A model generated the notes under the pieces. That model was given only the letters and a program-made list of their open reading frames with translations, did not search any database and was not told the DNA's origin. Both the position numbers and the translations under genes were made by a program. Source: Phytobacter ursingii (lineage in GTDB: Bacteria; Pseudomonadota; Gammaproteobacteria; Enterobacterales; Enterobacteriaceae). Taken from it: a stretch of 64,000 bases of DNA. The stretch is taken from NCBI GenBank assembly GCA_901456055.1, contig CABDWT010000019.1, positions 248,001-312,000 on the forward strand, written 5' to 3'. Shown piece after piece: positions 49,567 to 59,692 of this stretch (its first letter is position 1; each line of letters starts with the position of its first letter).

Positions 49567-50011
49567 CAACAATACCGCATTAAAGAAGGCCGGCCTGAAA
49601 GTCACGCTTCCTCGGTTAAAAATCCTGGAAGTGCTTCAGGAACCGGAGAACCATCATGTCAGTGCGGAAGATTTATATAAGCGCCTGATCGACATGGGCG
49701 AAGAAATTGGGCTGGCGACGGTGTACCGTGTACTTAACCAGTTCGACGATGCCGGGATCGTGACCCGCCATAATTTTGAAGGCGGTAAATCCGTCTTTGA
49801 ACTGACCCAGCAGCATCACCACGACCACTTAATTTGCCTGGATTGCGGCAAAGTGATCGAGTTCAGCGATGATTCTATTGAAGCGCGTCAGCGTGAGATC
49901 GCGGCCAGGCACGGTATTCGTCTGACTAACCACAGTCTGTACCTCTATGGCCATTGCGCCGAAGGCGACTGCCGTACTGACGAAAACGCGCACGAAGCAG
50001 TTGAGAAATAA
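49559..50011 (+). CDS. fur: Ferric uptake regulator Fur
   Basis: Fe2+-dependent dimeric repressor of iron acquisition. It has 150 residues, two more than E. coli. The N-terminal winged helix (about 10-80, ISAEDLY-like VSAEDLYKRL and ATVYRVLNQFDDAGIV) is followed by a dimerisation domain with structural-zinc Cys93 and Cys96 (LICLDCGK), a second CXXXXC at 133/138, and the regulatory HHHDH cluster (86-90). It is preceded by overlapping uof. Confidence 0.99.
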   Translation: MTDNNTALKKAGLKVTLPRLKILEVLQEPENHHVSAEDLYKRLIDMGEEIGLATVYRVLNQFDDAGIVTRHNFEGGKSVFELTQQHHHDHLICLDCGKVIEFSDDSIEARQREIAARHGIRLTNHSLYLYGHCAEGDCRTDENAHEAVEK

Positions 50012-50029
50012 TCACCGGCTTCGTTATAA

Positions 50030-50056
50030 AGCCAACCTCCGGGTTGGCTTTTTTAT
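50030..50056 (+). terminator. Terminator of fur
   Basis: AGCCAACC-TCCG-GGTTGGCT followed by TTTTTTATTT. Confidence 0.92.
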
Positions 50057-50073
50057 TTCTGCTTTCATCGCAT

Positions 50074-50100
50074 AAAAAAGCCCGCCGAAGCGGGCTGTTT
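50074..50100 (-). terminator. Terminator of chiPQ
   Basis: Minus-strand AGCCCGC-TTCG-GCGGGCT then TTTTTTAT, immediately after chiQ. Confidence 0.92.
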
Positions 50101-50107
50101 CACAGCG

Positions 50108-50446
50108 TTAATTTACCGCGTTGTGGTGATGAATCTCCTGCCAGATCTGGTCACAGCGGGTCTTCACCGCTTGCCCGTTTCCGGTATGCGTCGCTTCAAG
50201 GCATTGCTGATAATCCAGCGTTCGCACACTCTCTTCCTCTGCAAATTGCTGGTGCGCTTTCTCTTTGCGCAGAACATCCAGTACGCTTCTGCACGCCGCC
50301 GTTTTCTCCGGTGAACCTTCTGCCGTATTGATACAGGCGCTGTAAGCCTCTTTTAATCGGGCATCTTCCTTTGGCGCCTGAGGCTGTTGCACACAGGCGG
50401 CAAGTCCCAGCGTCAGCAGGGCAAGTAATATTGGTTTCATCATCAT
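50108..50446 (-). CDS. chiQ: ChiQ (YbfN) lipoprotein
   Basis: A 112-residue lipoprotein with lipobox LGLAAC near residue 17, then a conserved RLKEAYSACINTAEGSPEKTAACRSVL region with paired Cys and a C-terminal YQQCLEAT...RCDQIWQEI. It is co-transcribed with chiP, which lies 14 bases upstream, and co-regulated by ChiX. Its function is unknown. Three successive ATG codons (50446, 50443, 50440) leave the start uncertain by two residues. Confidence 0.9.
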   Translation of the reverse strand: MMMKPILLALLTLGLAACVQQPQAPKEDARLKEAYSACINTAEGSPEKTAACRSVLDVLRKEKAHQQFAEEESVRTLDYQQCLEATHTGNGQAVKTRCDQIWQEIHHHNAVN

Positions 50447-50460
50447 GGCACTCCCTGGCA

Positions 50461-51861
50461 TTAGAAAATATTCAGCGGCGCAATGACGATAAACTTCACG
50501 TCACGTTCGTCCTGGAAGATGTTGTTATATCCACCACCCCAGCTCGGAATATTGGAATGGTTATCATATTGAGTGAAGTGCAGCTTGAATAACGTGCCTT
50601 TTGCCATCCCTTCTTGCACGGTGTAAAGCAGATCGAGGCTATACGCTGACTCTTTAATGGCGTTGCCCGCATCATAGTATTTGTCGCCAGAGGAGACAGT
50701 AGACGGTTTAGCATCCCAGCCATACACGTACGATGCACCAACCGCCCAACCAGGCAGATTCCAGCCTTTCAGGTCATACATGGCGCCGACAAAGACGGAT
50801 TTCTCGTTATGGGCGTTGAAGTCAGAACGGTTGTCCCACCAGATATCCAGGCGACCATTGGAAGAGCCATACAGTGGCGTCATACGTGAATTGAAATAGC
50901 CCTGGCGACCATCGGCTTTGACCCAGGTTCCCTCAAGGCGTAAATCCACCGGACCGACCGTATAGCCGAAGGTGAGCGCCTGTAACCACGCGGTGCCGTC
51001 GTAAATATCGTTGATGGTATTGTTATCGGCTTTATCGCGCGAACCATAGAACTGATAACTGGTGGAAAGCGGGTTCCCTACGACGTCAAACTTATAGCTG
51101 GCTTTGGCAAAATATTGATCAACGTAACCCTGTGCCTGACCAAATGCGGCTTCAAGGAGCAGATCGTTTTTAAAATCGTACGATGCACCCAGAGAGTGGA
51201 CGTAATCGATTTTACTCACGCTATCGTTCTGGTAGAAATGATCCGTTTCGTTATACCACGGCGCTTTGTATTCATTGGCCCACATATACGAGAAGCTCAG
51301 CACGCCGTTATCATCGTAATCCAGTTTTGCACCGGCTTCCGCCCCCTGATAGGTACCCGGCATAAAGCTCCAGTTTGATGCCAGCAGAGTTTGCCCGGTT
51401 GGCTGGATATACCCTGCCCTCGCCCATACAGGACCATATTTAAATTTCGCTGCGGCTGTATAGAGGCTTGCGCCGCTGCGATCGCCAGCCCAGTCTTCGT
51501 CATAGACTTTGTGGCTATTGGAAAATGCGATTTCATTTGGATGTCCGCTTTCTGAGGATTCAGCCATCTCAATCGCTGCAAAGACCGCGACATCAATACC
51601 GAACATATCGGCAGCATAACCAGACTGGAAATCGAGGTTCGTATTCCATGTGGAGTGCGACAGGTTCGTTTTGTATTTATCGCCATCGGTAACATCTTTA
51701 CGGTCACGCTGGCGCTGCCAGTAGTAAATCCCGCCGGTGAGCGTAGCGTCATCGACAAAACCAGCGGCGCTGACGGAAGGAGCAAAAGTTAAACCGGGTA
51801 ATGCGGTGGCGCAGGCAATAGCCAACGCTAACGCCTTATGTTTAGCGTTAAACGCGTTCAT
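50461..51861 (-). CDS. chiP: Chitoporin ChiP
   Basis: Outer-membrane OprD-family porin that admits chitosugars (N-acetylglucosamine oligomers). It has 466 residues with a signal peptide (cleavage about residue 32, PSVSA-AG), then beta strands with alternating aromatics ([29 protein letters not shown]) and a C-terminal Phe. The start MNAFNAKHK with GAGGAA nearby was chosen over an upstream codon. The leader has the ChiX pairing site, and NagC-like symmetry lies further upstream, so control by GlcNAc and the sRNA ChiX is inferred. Confidence 0.97.
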   Translation of the reverse strand: MNAFNAKHKALALAIACATALPGLTFAPSVSAAGFVDDATLTGGIYYWQRQRDRKDVTDGDKYKTNLSHSTWNTNLDFQSGYAADMFGIDVAVFAAIEMAESSESGHPNEIAFSNSHKVYDEDWAGDRSGASLYTAAAKFKYGPVWARAGYIQPTGQTLLASNWSFMPGTYQGAEAGAKLDYDDNGVLSFSYMWANEYKAPWYNETDHFYQNDSVSKIDYVHSLGASYDFKNDLLLEAAFGQAQGYVDQYFAKASYKFDVVGNPLSTSYQFYGSRDKADNNTINDIYDGTAWLQALTFGYTVGPVDLRLEGTWVKADGRQGYFNSRMTPLYGSSNGRLDIWWDNRSDFNAHNEKSVFVGAMYDLKGWNLPGWAVGASYVYGWDAKPSTVSSGDKYYDAGNAIKESAYSLDLLYTVQEGMAKGTLFKLHFTQYDNHSNIPSWGGGYNNIFQDERDVKFIVIAPLNIF

Positions 51862-51866
51862 GAGTG

Positions 51867-51879
51867 TTCCTCTTTGACG
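51867..51879 (-). promoter_or_regulatory. ChiX sRNA pairing site at the chiP ribosome-binding site
   Basis: The mRNA sequence CGUCAAAGAGGAA, which spans the chiP Shine-Dalgarno, is complementary over 13 bases to the UUCCUCUUUGACG seed of E. coli ChiX. ChiX would block translation here until chitosugars trigger its decoy. Confidence 0.75.
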
Positions 51880-51945
51880 AAAACATAAAAAGTGCTGCGC
51901 AAATGCAAACAGCAATAAATAAAAAAATGATATATTACTGACAGT

Positions 51946-51964
51946 TATAGAAAATGTTTCTATA
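51946..51964. repeat. 19-bp perfect inverted repeat upstream of chiP
   Basis: TATAGAAA-ATG-TTTCTATA, about 85 bases upstream of the chiP start. Its position near the promoter suggests an operator or promoter-linked site; I do not recognise the binder. Confidence 0.65.
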
Positions 51965-51980
51965 TCTATCGTTTGTAAGC

Positions 51981-52003
51981 ATATTTTTCGCGACGCGAAT
52001 TAT
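51981..52003. promoter_or_regulatory. Candidate NagC operator upstream of chiP
   Basis: ATATTTTTCGCGACGCGAATTAT contains a 13-bp perfect palindrome TTCGCG-A-CGCGAA. Its core and flanks resemble the nagE operator seen at 56234 (TTTGCGAGACGAATTA). The rest of the 393-base gap up to glnS contains the 19-bp repeat above and the glnS terminator, with nothing else recognised. Confidence 0.55.
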
Positions 52004-52202
52004 CAAGCCTTTGCATGAAGGAATTACGGGGATTATGACGAACCACACAGATTTGTTGTTTGTCGGCCACCGGCTTGCATCGCGCGGGACCTGAATGAAC
52101 TTAACCTAAATTATCAATAAATAACTGAAAAGATGATTGGATAAAATTAAAACGAAATTTTAGAAAAGTAAAAATCGGGAAAGAACTTATTTTTAATCGA
52201 GA

Positions 52203-52230
52203 AATAAAAAACGCTGCACAAGGCAGCGTT
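52203..52230 (-). terminator. Terminator of glnS
   Basis: AACGCTGC / GCAGCGTT with a 5-base loop and TTTTTT on the minus strand. Confidence 0.88.
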
Positions 52231-52254
52231 TATTTGTACGAGAATCAGACGGGA

Positions 52255-53922
52255 TTACTCGCCGATTTTAGCCCAGGTATCGCGAAGACCTACGGTGCGA
52301 TTGAATACCAGTTTATCCTCAGTAGCATGGCGGCTGTCGAGGCAGAAGTAACCTTCACGCTCAAACTGGTACGCTTTCCCCACCTCAGCGCCCTTGAGGC
52401 TCGGCTCAGCAAAGCCCTGCTTAATGACCAGCGATTCCGGGTTCATAACGGTCAGGAAATCTTCTGCGGCCCCCGGGTTTGGCACGCTGAACAGCCGGTC
52501 GTAAAGGCGAATTTCAACCGGCAACGCGTGTGATGCGCTCACCCAGTGAATAACGCCTTTCACTTTACGACCATCTGCCGGATCTTTGCTCAGCGTATCG
52601 GCATCAAAGGTACAGAAAATAGTGGTGATATTACCTTCCGCGTCTTTCTCAACACGCTCAGCTTTAATCACATAGGCGTTACGCAGACGAACTTCTTTAC
52701 CGAGTACCAGACGTTTGTACTGCTTGTTGGCTTCCTCACGGAAATCGGCGCGATCGATCCAGATTTCACCGCTAAATGGAACATCACGGCTGCCCATTTC
52801 CGGCTTGTTCGGATGGTTCGGCATCGAAACCAGTTCACTGGCGCCCTGAGGATAATTTTCGATAACCAGCTTAACCGGATCGATAACCGCCATCGCACGC
52901 GGCGCGTTTTCATTCAGATCTTCACGGATGCACGACTCCAGTGAAGCCATCTCAATAGTATTGTCCTGTTTGGTGATACCAATACGTTTGCAGAACTCAC
53001 GGATGGATGCGGAAGTATAGCCACGACGACGCAGACCCGAAATGGTCGGCATACGCGGGTCATCCCAGCCTTCAACGTGTTTGTCGGTCACCAGCAGGTT
53101 CAGCTTACGCTTGGACATGACGGTGTATTCCAGGTTCAGACGAGAGAACTCGTACTGACGCGGGTGAACCGGAATGGTGATGTTATCCAGCACCCAGTCA
53201 TACAGACGACGGTTATCCTGGAATTCCAGCGTGCACAGGGAGTGGGTGATCCCCTCAAGCGCATCGCTGATGCAGTGGGTAAAGTCATACATCGGGTAGA
53301 TGCACCACTTGTTGCCCGTCTGATGGTGTTCAGCAAATTTAATGCGGTACAGCACCGGATCGCGCATCACGATGAACGGCGACGCCATGTCTATCTTCGC
53401 ACGCAGGCACGCCTTACCTTCTTCGAAGCCACCGGCTCGCATTTTTTCAAACAGTGCGAGGTTCTCTTCAACCGTACGATCGCGATACGGACTGTTTTTA
53501 CCCGGGGCCGTCAGAGTACCGCGATATTCACGGATTTCGTCAGCGGACAGTTCGTCAACATAGGCCAGGCCTTTGCTGATTAACTCAACGGCATAGTTGT
53601 GCAGCTGATCGAAATAATCTGAGGAATAGCGCACATCGCCTGACCAGTGGAAGCCTAACCACTGCACGTCGTTTTTGATGGACTCAACGTACTCGATATC
53701 TTCTTTTACCGGGTTGGTGTCATCAAAACGCAGGTTACACTTCCCTTGATAATCTTGCGCGATACCAAAGTTCAGGCAGATGGATTTCGCATGACCGATA
53801 TGCAGGTAACCATTTGGCTCAGGCGGAAAACGGGTGCAAACAGTAGAGTGCTTTCCAGTAGCCAGATCTTCATCAATGATCTGACGAATAAAGTTAGTCG
53901 GGCGGGCTTCAGCCTCACTCAT
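52255..53922 (-). CDS. glnS: Glutaminyl-tRNA synthetase
   Basis: Charges tRNA-Gln in the cytoplasm. It has 555 residues, class I. The ATP motif is [11 protein letters not shown] (34-44), and the KMSKS counterpart is [10 protein letters not shown] near residue 270. The anticodon-binding beta-barrel domains fill the C-terminal third (VNFxxxYFAEP-type [20 protein letters not shown]). It is monocistronic. Its cognate tRNA-Gln genes stand about 10 kb away in this window. Confidence 0.99.
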   Translation of the reverse strand: MSEAEARPTNFIRQIIDEDLATGKHSTVCTRFPPEPNGYLHIGHAKSICLNFGIAQDYQGKCNLRFDDTNPVKEDIEYVESIKNDVQWLGFHWSGDVRYSSDYFDQLHNYAVELISKGLAYVDELSADEIREYRGTLTAPGKNSPYRDRTVEENLALFEKMRAGGFEEGKACLRAKIDMASPFIVMRDPVLYRIKFAEHHQTGNKWCIYPMYDFTHCISDALEGITHSLCTLEFQDNRRLYDWVLDNITIPVHPRQYEFSRLNLEYTVMSKRKLNLLVTDKHVEGWDDPRMPTISGLRRRGYTSASIREFCKRIGITKQDNTIEMASLESCIREDLNENAPRAMAVIDPVKLVIENYPQGASELVSMPNHPNKPEMGSRDVPFSGEIWIDRADFREEANKQYKRLVLGKEVRLRNAYVIKAERVEKDAEGNITTIFCTFDADTLSKDPADGRKVKGVIHWVSASHALPVEIRLYDRLFSVPNPGAAEDFLTVMNPESLVIKQGFAEPSLKGAEVGKAYQFEREGYFCLDSRHATEDKLVFNRTVGLRDTWAKIGE

Positions 53923-54037
53923 CGTAAATTCCTCAAGGCGTAAACAACATATAACGGCACATGATCTTATAAGCGGCCCTCAGAGACAACCTTTAGTTAC
54001 GGAAAATAGATACAAAACGGAATACTTTAATTCATGC

Positions 54038-54072
54038 AAAAAAAAGCGGCAGAGGAAGATCCCCTGCCGCTT
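54038..54072 (-). terminator. Terminator of nagE
   Basis: AAGCGGCAG / CTGCCGCTT stem with an 11-base loop and TTTTTTTT on the minus strand, 29 bases after nagE. Confidence 0.88.
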
Positions 54073-54100
54073 ATAGCTATTTCTGGTTCAGATTACATCA

Positions 54101-56125
54101 TTAGCCTTTGATGTCGTACAACGACGTTTGCCCCGCGACAACGGAACCATGCGCTTTGATAACCAGACCAGAGAAATCATCGATGTTGCTGCACACCACC
54201 GGACTGATCATTGAACGAGCATTCGCGTTCAGGTATTCCAGATCCATTTCCAGGATGGGCTGACCTGCCACAACGGTTGCTCCCTCTTCGACCAGACGCG
54301 TGAAGCCCTGACCACCGAGCGCAACGGTGTCGATCCCCATATGGACAACGATTTCCGCGCCTTTTTCCGTTTCAAGGCAGAAGGCGTGGTTGGTATTAAA
54401 GATTTTCACGATGGTGCCCGCTGCCGGTGCAACAACCGTTTTCTCTGTCGGTTTTACCGCTACGCCATCACCAACAGCTTTACTGGCAAACGCTTCATCC
54501 GGCACTTCATCCAGAGAAACTACCTGCCCGGTTACCGGGGAGACCAGCTCAGCAATCACCGCAGCGCTGACATTCGGGACGGCCTGCGGCTTAACTGCGC
54601 TTGCAGCTGCCGGAGCCGGAGTCGCAGCACCTGCCGCCGGAACATCACCCGCCGTTTTCATCGCATTCGCAATTTTTTCTGCTGCAAAACCAACAATGAC
54701 CTGTACGCCGGTTTTATTCAAACGAATAACTCCGCTCGCACCCAGACGTTTAGCCAGCGCTTCGTTAACCAGGGAAGAGTCTTTTACGCTCAGACGCAGA
54801 CGCGTAATGCAGGCATCGATACCGGTCAGGTTTGCGGAACCCCCGACAGCAGCAATGTACTGACGCGCCAGCCCGGTCACATCCTGCTCGGAAGCGGTAC
54901 TGACATTCACATCCTGACCATCCGCTTCGTCACCGGCAACCGCCAGTTCACGCCCCGGGGTCAGCAGGTTGAATTTCAGGATCGTGAAACGGAACACCAC
55001 GTAGTAAATGACGAAGAACACCAGGCCTTGCAGAATCAGCATGTACCAATGTACGGCCAGCGGGTTTTTGGATGACAGCACCATATCCACCAGACCAGCA
55101 CTGAAGCCGAAACCGGCAATCCACTGCATAGTCGCGGCGATGAAGACAGAAATGCCGGTCAGAACAGCGTGAATGAAATACAGCACTGGCGCCACGAACA
55201 TGAAGGAGAATTCCAGCGGTTCAGTGATACCTGTAAAGAAGGCAGCAAACGCACCTGCCATCATAATACCGAGAACTTTTGCTTTATTTTCCGGACGCGC
55301 GCAGTGGTAAATCGCCAGCGCTGCACCTGGCAGACCAAACATCATGATCGGGAAGAAGCCAGCCTGGTAACGACCTGTAACCCCAACAACCGCTTTGCCC
55401 GCTTCAATAGACTGCGCGCCACCCAGGAAATTAGGAATATCGTTAATACCGGCAACGTCAAACCAGAAAACGGAGTTCAGCGCATGGTGCAGACCGATCG
55501 GGATCAGCAGACGGTTGAAGAAGGCGTAGACGCCCGCACCGACAGAACCCAGTTTCTGAATGTGCTCACCAAAACCCACCAGGCCGCTAAAGACCACCGG
55601 CCAGATAAACATCATGATGAATGCGACTGCGATCATGACAAAGGAGGTCAGGATCGGCACCAGACGACGGCCGCTAAAGAAGGAGAGCGCCTTCGGCAGC
55701 TCGACGCTGCTAAAGCGGTTATACAGCTCCGCAGCAATGATACCGACCATGATCCCAACGAACTGGTTTTTGATCTTACCGAATGCGGCAGGAACTTGAT
55801 CGGCAGGGATTTTCTGGATCATGGCGACAGCGGCTGGCGAGCACAGCGTCGTCAGTACAAGGAAGCCCACAAAGCCGGCCAGCGCAGCAGCGCCGTCTTT
55901 GTCTTTGGACATACCATAAGCAACACCCACGGCGAACAGCACGCCCATGTTATCGATGATGGCAGAACCAGATTGAATGAAGAACGCCGCCAGCGCGTTA
56001 GATCCACCCCAGCCTACCGGGTCGATCCAGTAACCGACCCCCATCAGAATCGCTGCGGCAGGCAGCGTGGCAACCGGCACCATAAGCGCACGGCCAACCT
56101 TTTGTAAGTAACCTAAAAGATTCAC
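54101..56125 (-). CDS. nagE: N-acetylglucosamine-specific PTS enzyme IICBA
   Basis: Imports GlcNAc and phosphorylates it to GlcNAc-6-P. It has 674 residues, longer than the 648 of E. coli because the linker is larger. Domains are membrane IIC (1-390, glucose superfamily, ITEPLEFSFMFVAPVLY), IIB (about 410-490, phospho-Cys439 in GIDACITRLR), an Ala/Pro linker (about 493-520) and IIA (about 525-674, phospho-His595 in EIVVHMGIDT, with His580). It is divergent from nagB over a 319-base gap with NagC and CRP sites. Confidence 0.98.
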   Translation of the reverse strand: MNLLGYLQKVGRALMVPVATLPAAAILMGVGYWIDPVGWGGSNALAAFFIQSGSAIIDNMGVLFAVGVAYGMSKDKDGAAALAGFVGFLVLTTLCSPAAVAMIQKIPADQVPAAFGKIKNQFVGIMVGIIAAELYNRFSSVELPKALSFFSGRRLVPILTSFVMIAVAFIMMFIWPVVFSGLVGFGEHIQKLGSVGAGVYAFFNRLLIPIGLHHALNSVFWFDVAGINDIPNFLGGAQSIEAGKAVVGVTGRYQAGFFPIMMFGLPGAALAIYHCARPENKAKVLGIMMAGAFAAFFTGITEPLEFSFMFVAPVLYFIHAVLTGISVFIAATMQWIAGFGFSAGLVDMVLSSKNPLAVHWYMLILQGLVFFVIYYVVFRFTILKFNLLTPGRELAVAGDEADGQDVNVSTASEQDVTGLARQYIAAVGGSANLTGIDACITRLRLSVKDSSLVNEALAKRLGASGVIRLNKTGVQVIVGFAAEKIANAMKTAGDVPAAGAATPAPAAASAVKPQAVPNVSAAVIAELVSPVTGQVVSLDEVPDEAFASKAVGDGVAVKPTEKTVVAPAAGTIVKIFNTNHAFCLETEKGAEIVVHMGIDTVALGGQGFTRLVEEGATVVAGQPILEMDLEYLNANARSMISPVVCSNIDDFSGLVIKAHGSVVAGQTSLYDIKG

Positions 56126-56233
56126 GTTATTCCCCCTTTGAACCCCAGCGGAGCCCTTAGAAACAGTCTTTTTATTGTCTAACTAACCCTGAAAACACGG
56201 CCATTTTTCATTACATTGAGAGTGTGTTGAAAA

Positions 56234-56254
56234 TTAATTCGTCTCGCAAATTAA
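56234..56254. promoter_or_regulatory. NagC operator at nagE
   Basis: TTAATTCGTCTCGCAAATTAA, nearly symmetric (TTAATT / AATTAA outer arms with TCG-CGA core), 109 bases upstream of nagE. It corresponds to the E. coli nagE operator; a loop to the nagB operator 94 bases away is likely. Confidence 0.75.
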
Positions 56255-56266
56255 AAGCACCCTTTT

Positions 56267-56282
56267 TGTGATTTTAATCACC
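56267..56282. promoter_or_regulatory. CRP site between nagE and nagB
   Basis: TGTGA-TTTTAA-TCACC, nine of ten consensus bases, between the two NagC operators. cAMP-CRP activation of both directions is known in E. coli. Confidence 0.8.
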
Positions 56283-56327
56283 AAATATCGTTATTTGACC
56301 TCCTCTTTGCTGGCTAACCAGCAAAAC

Positions 56328-56348
56328 TTATTTTATCATTCAAAAAAT
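56328..56348. promoter_or_regulatory. Candidate NagC operator at nagB
   Basis: TTATTTTATCATTCAAAAAAT, imperfect symmetry, centred about 94 bases from the nagE operator, close to the roughly 93-bp spacing of the E. coli pair. A neighbouring 20-bp palindrome, TTTGCTGG-CTAA-CCAGCAAA (56306-56325), may also take part. Confidence 0.6.
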
Positions 56349-56444
56349 CAAGACGGATTGCCCCCATAGGGAGCGAAACTGAGTTACGCTTTACACTACT
56401 CTGGCACGCAATCCGCTAACTTTAATCAACTTTAGAGGTGAATA

Positions 56445-57245
56445 ATGAGACTGATTCCTCTGGCAACAGCTGAACAAGTCGGTAAATGGGCGGCCCGCCA
56501 TATCGTCAATCGCATCAATGCATTTAAACCTACAGCGGATCGTCCGTTCCTGCTTGGGCTGCCAACCGGTGGCACGCCTCTCACTGCCTACAAAGCATTA
56601 GTCGAAATGCACAAAGCGGGCCAGGTTAGTTTTAAACATGTTGTCACTTTCAACATGGATGAATATGTCGGCCTGCCGAAGGAACATCCGGAAAGCTATC
56701 ACAGTTTTATGCACCGTAACTTTTTCGATCACGTTGATATTCCGGCGGAAAATATTAACCTGTTGGATGGCAATGCTCCGGATATTGACGCAGAATGCCG
56801 TCAATACGAAGAAAAAATCCGTTCCTATGGCAAAATTCACCTGTTTATGGGCGGCGTTGGCAACGATGGTCACATCGCATTCAACGAACCCGCGTCTTCG
56901 CTGGCTTCTCGTACCCGAATTAAAACGCTGACCCATGACACCCGCGTGGCCAATTCCCGTTTCTTCGACGGCGACGTTAATCAGGTGCCAAAATACGCGC
57001 TGACCGTGGGCGTGGGTACGTTACTGGACGCGGAAGAAGTAATGATTCTGGTACTGGGGAGCCAGAAAGCGCAGGCTCTGCAGGCGGCCGTAGAAGGCAA
57101 CGTGAACCATATGTGGACTATTAGCTGTCTGCAACTGCACCCGAAAGCAGTGATGGTATGCGACGAGCCGTCCACCATGGAACTAAAAGTAAAAACATTG
57201 AAATATTTCAATGAATTAGAAGCGGAAAATATTAAAGGTCTGTAA
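56445..57245 (+). CDS. nagB: Glucosamine-6-phosphate deaminase
   Basis: Converts GlcN-6-P to fructose-6-P and ammonia, the last catabolic step for amino sugars. It has 266 residues as an allosteric hexamer activated by GlcNAc-6-P. Catalytic Asp72 (FNMDEYVGL), Asp141, His143 ([11 protein letters not shown]) and Glu148 are all in place. It is first in nagBAC-umpH, divergent from nagE. Confidence 0.99.
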   Translation: MRLIPLATAEQVGKWAARHIVNRINAFKPTADRPFLLGLPTGGTPLTAYKALVEMHKAGQVSFKHVVTFNMDEYVGLPKEHPESYHSFMHRNFFDHVDIPAENINLLDGNAPDIDAECRQYEEKIRSYGKIHLFMGGVGNDGHIAFNEPASSLASRTRIKTLTHDTRVANSRFFDGDVNQVPKYALTVGVGTLLDAEEVMILVLGSQKAQALQAAVEGNVNHMWTISCLQLHPKAVMVCDEPSTMELKVKTLKYFNELEAENIKGL

Positions 57246-57247
57246 TT

Positions 57248-57280
57248 GTGTCTCGTTCCGCATACTCTGCGGGACGACAC
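57248..57280 (+). other. Intercistronic hairpin between nagB and nagA
   Basis: A long stem GTGTCTCGTTCCGCA / TGCGGGACGACAC with small mismatches and a TACTC loop in the 58-base gap, without a T-run. It probably protects nagB mRNA or attenuates read-through. Confidence 0.7.
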
Positions 57281-57303
57281 CCATTTGTTAACCGGGGGTC
57301 GTT

Positions 57304-58452
57304 ATGTATGCTTTAACCCATTGCCGGATTTTCACCGGCCATGAAATTCTGGATGACCACGCGCTGATTGTCGCGGATGGCCTGATTGACCGTCTCTGCC
57401 CACTGGCTGAGCTGCCACCCACTCTCGAACAGCGCGATCTCAATGGCGCAACGCTGGCCCCCGGCTTTATTGACGTACAACTCAATGGTTGCGGCGGCGT
57501 GCAGTTCAACGACACCCCCGACGCCGTGAGCGTTGAAACGCTGGAAATCATGCAGCGTGCCAATGAGAAATCAGGTTGTACAAGCTTCCTGCCGACGCTT
57601 ATCACCAGTAGCGATGACCTGATGAAACAGGGCATTCAGGTGATGCGCGATTACCTGGCAAAATATTCCCACCAGGCATTAGGCCTTCACCTCGAAGGTC
57701 CGTGGCTGAATATCGTTAAAAAAGGTACTCACAATCCGAAATTTGTTCGCAAACCGGACGCCGAACTGGTGGATTACCTCTGCGCCAATGCCGACGTTAT
57801 CACCAAAGTGACGCTGGCACCTGAAATGGCCGGAACTGAGGTTATCAGTAAGCTGGCTGCTGCAGGGATTGTCGTTTCTGCAGGCCACTCCAACGCGACA
57901 TTAAAAGAAGCGAAGGCCGGTTTCCGCGCAGGCATCACGTTTGCGACACATTTATATAATGCGATGCCGTATATCACCGGACGTGAACCAGGGCTGGCGG
58001 GCGCGGTACTGGATGATGCCGATGTCTATTGCGGGATCATTGCAGATGGGCTGCATGTCGATTACGTTAATATCCGTAATGCGAAACGCCTGAAAGGCGA
58101 CAAACTCTGTTTAGTAACAGATGCAACGGCACCTGCAGGGGCAGATATTGACCAGTTCATTTTTGCTGGTAAAACAATATACTACCGTAATGGACTGTGT
58201 GTGGATGAAAACGGTACGCTGAGCGGCTCCTCCCTGACAATGATTGAAGGGATTCGGAACCTGGTCGAGCATGTGGGTATTGCGCTGGATGAAGTACTGC
58301 GCATGGCAACCCTGTACCCGGCCCGAGCGATAGGCGTCGACGGGCAGCTCGGCAGCATTGCCCCGGGTAAGGTCGCGAACCTGACCGCCTTCACGCACGA
58401 TTATAAAATAATCAAGACCATCGTTAATGGTAACGAGGTCGTCACCGAGTAA
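57304..58452 (+). CDS. nagA: N-acetylglucosamine-6-phosphate deacetylase
   Basis: Deacetylates GlcNAc-6-P to GlcN-6-P, which also removes the NagC inducer. It has 382 residues, amidohydrolase superfamily. Metal and substrate residues lie in [19 protein letters not shown]-type [24 protein letters not shown] and [11 protein letters not shown] (catalytic Asp). It is 9 bases before nagC. Confidence 0.98.
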   Translation: MYALTHCRIFTGHEILDDHALIVADGLIDRLCPLAELPPTLEQRDLNGATLAPGFIDVQLNGCGGVQFNDTPDAVSVETLEIMQRANEKSGCTSFLPTLITSSDDLMKQGIQVMRDYLAKYSHQALGLHLEGPWLNIVKKGTHNPKFVRKPDAELVDYLCANADVITKVTLAPEMAGTEVISKLAAAGIVVSAGHSNATLKEAKAGFRAGITFATHLYNAMPYITGREPGLAGAVLDDADVYCGIIADGLHVDYVNIRNAKRLKGDKLCLVTDATAPAGADIDQFIFAGKTIYYRNGLCVDENGTLSGSSLTMIEGIRNLVEHVGIALDEVLRMATLYPARAIGVDGQLGSIAPGKVANLTAFTHDYKIIKTIVNGNEVVTE

Positions 58453-58461
58453 ATAAAAGGT

Positions 58462-59682
58462 ATGACAGCAGGCGGACAAGCTCAGATTGGTAACGTTGAT
58501 CTCGTTAAACAACTTAACAGCGCGGCGGTTTACCGCCTGATTGATCAACTAGGCCCTATTTCGCGTATTCAAATTGCCGAGCAGAGCCAGCTTGCGCCCG
58601 CCAGCGTGACAAAAATCACGCGTCAGCTCATTGAACGCGGCCTGATCAAAGAAGTTGATCAGCAGGCCTCCACCGGGGGCCGCCGCGCTATCTCTATCAT
58701 TACCGAAACCCGCAATTTTCAGGCTATTGGTGTGCGTCTTGGACGCTCCGACACCACCCTCACTCTTTATGATCTCAGCAGCAAGGTATTGGCAGAAGAG
58801 CATTATCCTCTGCCGGAGCGGACGCAGGAAACCCTCGAACACGCATTGCTGAACACCATCAGCGCCTTTATCGAAAGTCATCAGCGCAAGATTCGCGAAC
58901 TGATCGCTATCTCAGTCATTTTACCAGGCCTTGTCGACCCGGAAAGCGGCGTTATTCGTTACATGCCGCATATTCAGGTGGAGAACTGGGGGCTGGTTGA
59001 AGCGCTGGAAAAACGATTCAAATTAACCTGTTTCGTCGGTCACGATATCCGCAGCCTGGCTCTTGCTGAGCACTACTTTGGGGCAAGTCAGGACTGTGAG
59101 GACTCCATTCTGGTGCGCGTTCATCGCGGAACCGGGGCAGGAATCATCTCTAACGGGCGCATTTTTATCGGCCGCAACGGTAATGTGGGTGAAATAGGCC
59201 ACATCCAGGTGGAGCCGCTCGGCGAGCGATGTCATTGCGGTAACTTTGGCTGCCTGGAAACCATCGCCGCCAATGCCGCCATTGAACAGCGTGTACGCCA
59301 TCTGCTGGAACAGGGCTACCAAAGCCGCGTAACCCTGGATGACTGCACGATCAAAAATATCTGTAAAGCCGCCAATAAAGGCGACGCGCTGGCGTGTGAG
59401 GTGATTGAGTATGTCGGTCGCCATCTGGGTAAAACCATCGCCATCGCCATTAACCTCTTCAATCCGCAGAAAATAGTCATCGCGGGGGAGATCGTCGAAG
59501 CTGAGAAAGTGTTGCTGCCTGCCATCGAAGGCTGCATTAACACTCAGTCGCTCAAAGCGTTCCGCAGAAATCTTCCCGTGGTGCGTTCCACTCTTGATCA
59601 TCGCTCGGCGATTGGCGCTTTCGCACTGGTGAAACGTGCCATGCTGAACGGCATGCTACTGCAACGTTTGCTGGAAAGCTGA
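58462..59682 (+). CDS. nagC: NagC repressor, ROK family
   Basis: GlcNAc-6-P-responsive repressor of nag and chiP genes and an activator of glmUS in E. coli. It has 406 residues. The N-terminal helix-turn-helix is at about 30-65 (SRIQIAEQSQLAPASVTKIT). A ROK domain follows, with the zinc site His247, Cys257, Cys259 and Cys264 (GHIQ...CHCGNFGCLE) and RGTGAGIISNGRIFIG. Its operators are seen upstream of nagE/nagB and probably chiP. Confidence 0.98.
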   Translation: MTAGGQAQIGNVDLVKQLNSAAVYRLIDQLGPISRIQIAEQSQLAPASVTKITRQLIERGLIKEVDQQASTGGRRAISIITETRNFQAIGVRLGRSDTTLTLYDLSSKVLAEEHYPLPERTQETLEHALLNTISAFIESHQRKIRELIAISVILPGLVDPESGVIRYMPHIQVENWGLVEALEKRFKLTCFVGHDIRSLALAEHYFGASQDCEDSILVRVHRGTGAGIISNGRIFIGRNGNVGEIGHIQVEPLGERCHCGNFGCLETIAANAAIEQRVRHLLEQGYQSRVTLDDCTIKNICKAANKGDALACEVIEYVGRHLGKTIAIAINLFNPQKIVIAGEIVEAEKVLLPAIEGCINTQSLKAFRRNLPVVRSTLDHRSAIGAFALVKRAMLNGMLLQRLLES

Positions 59683-59692
59683 CAGGGTTGAG

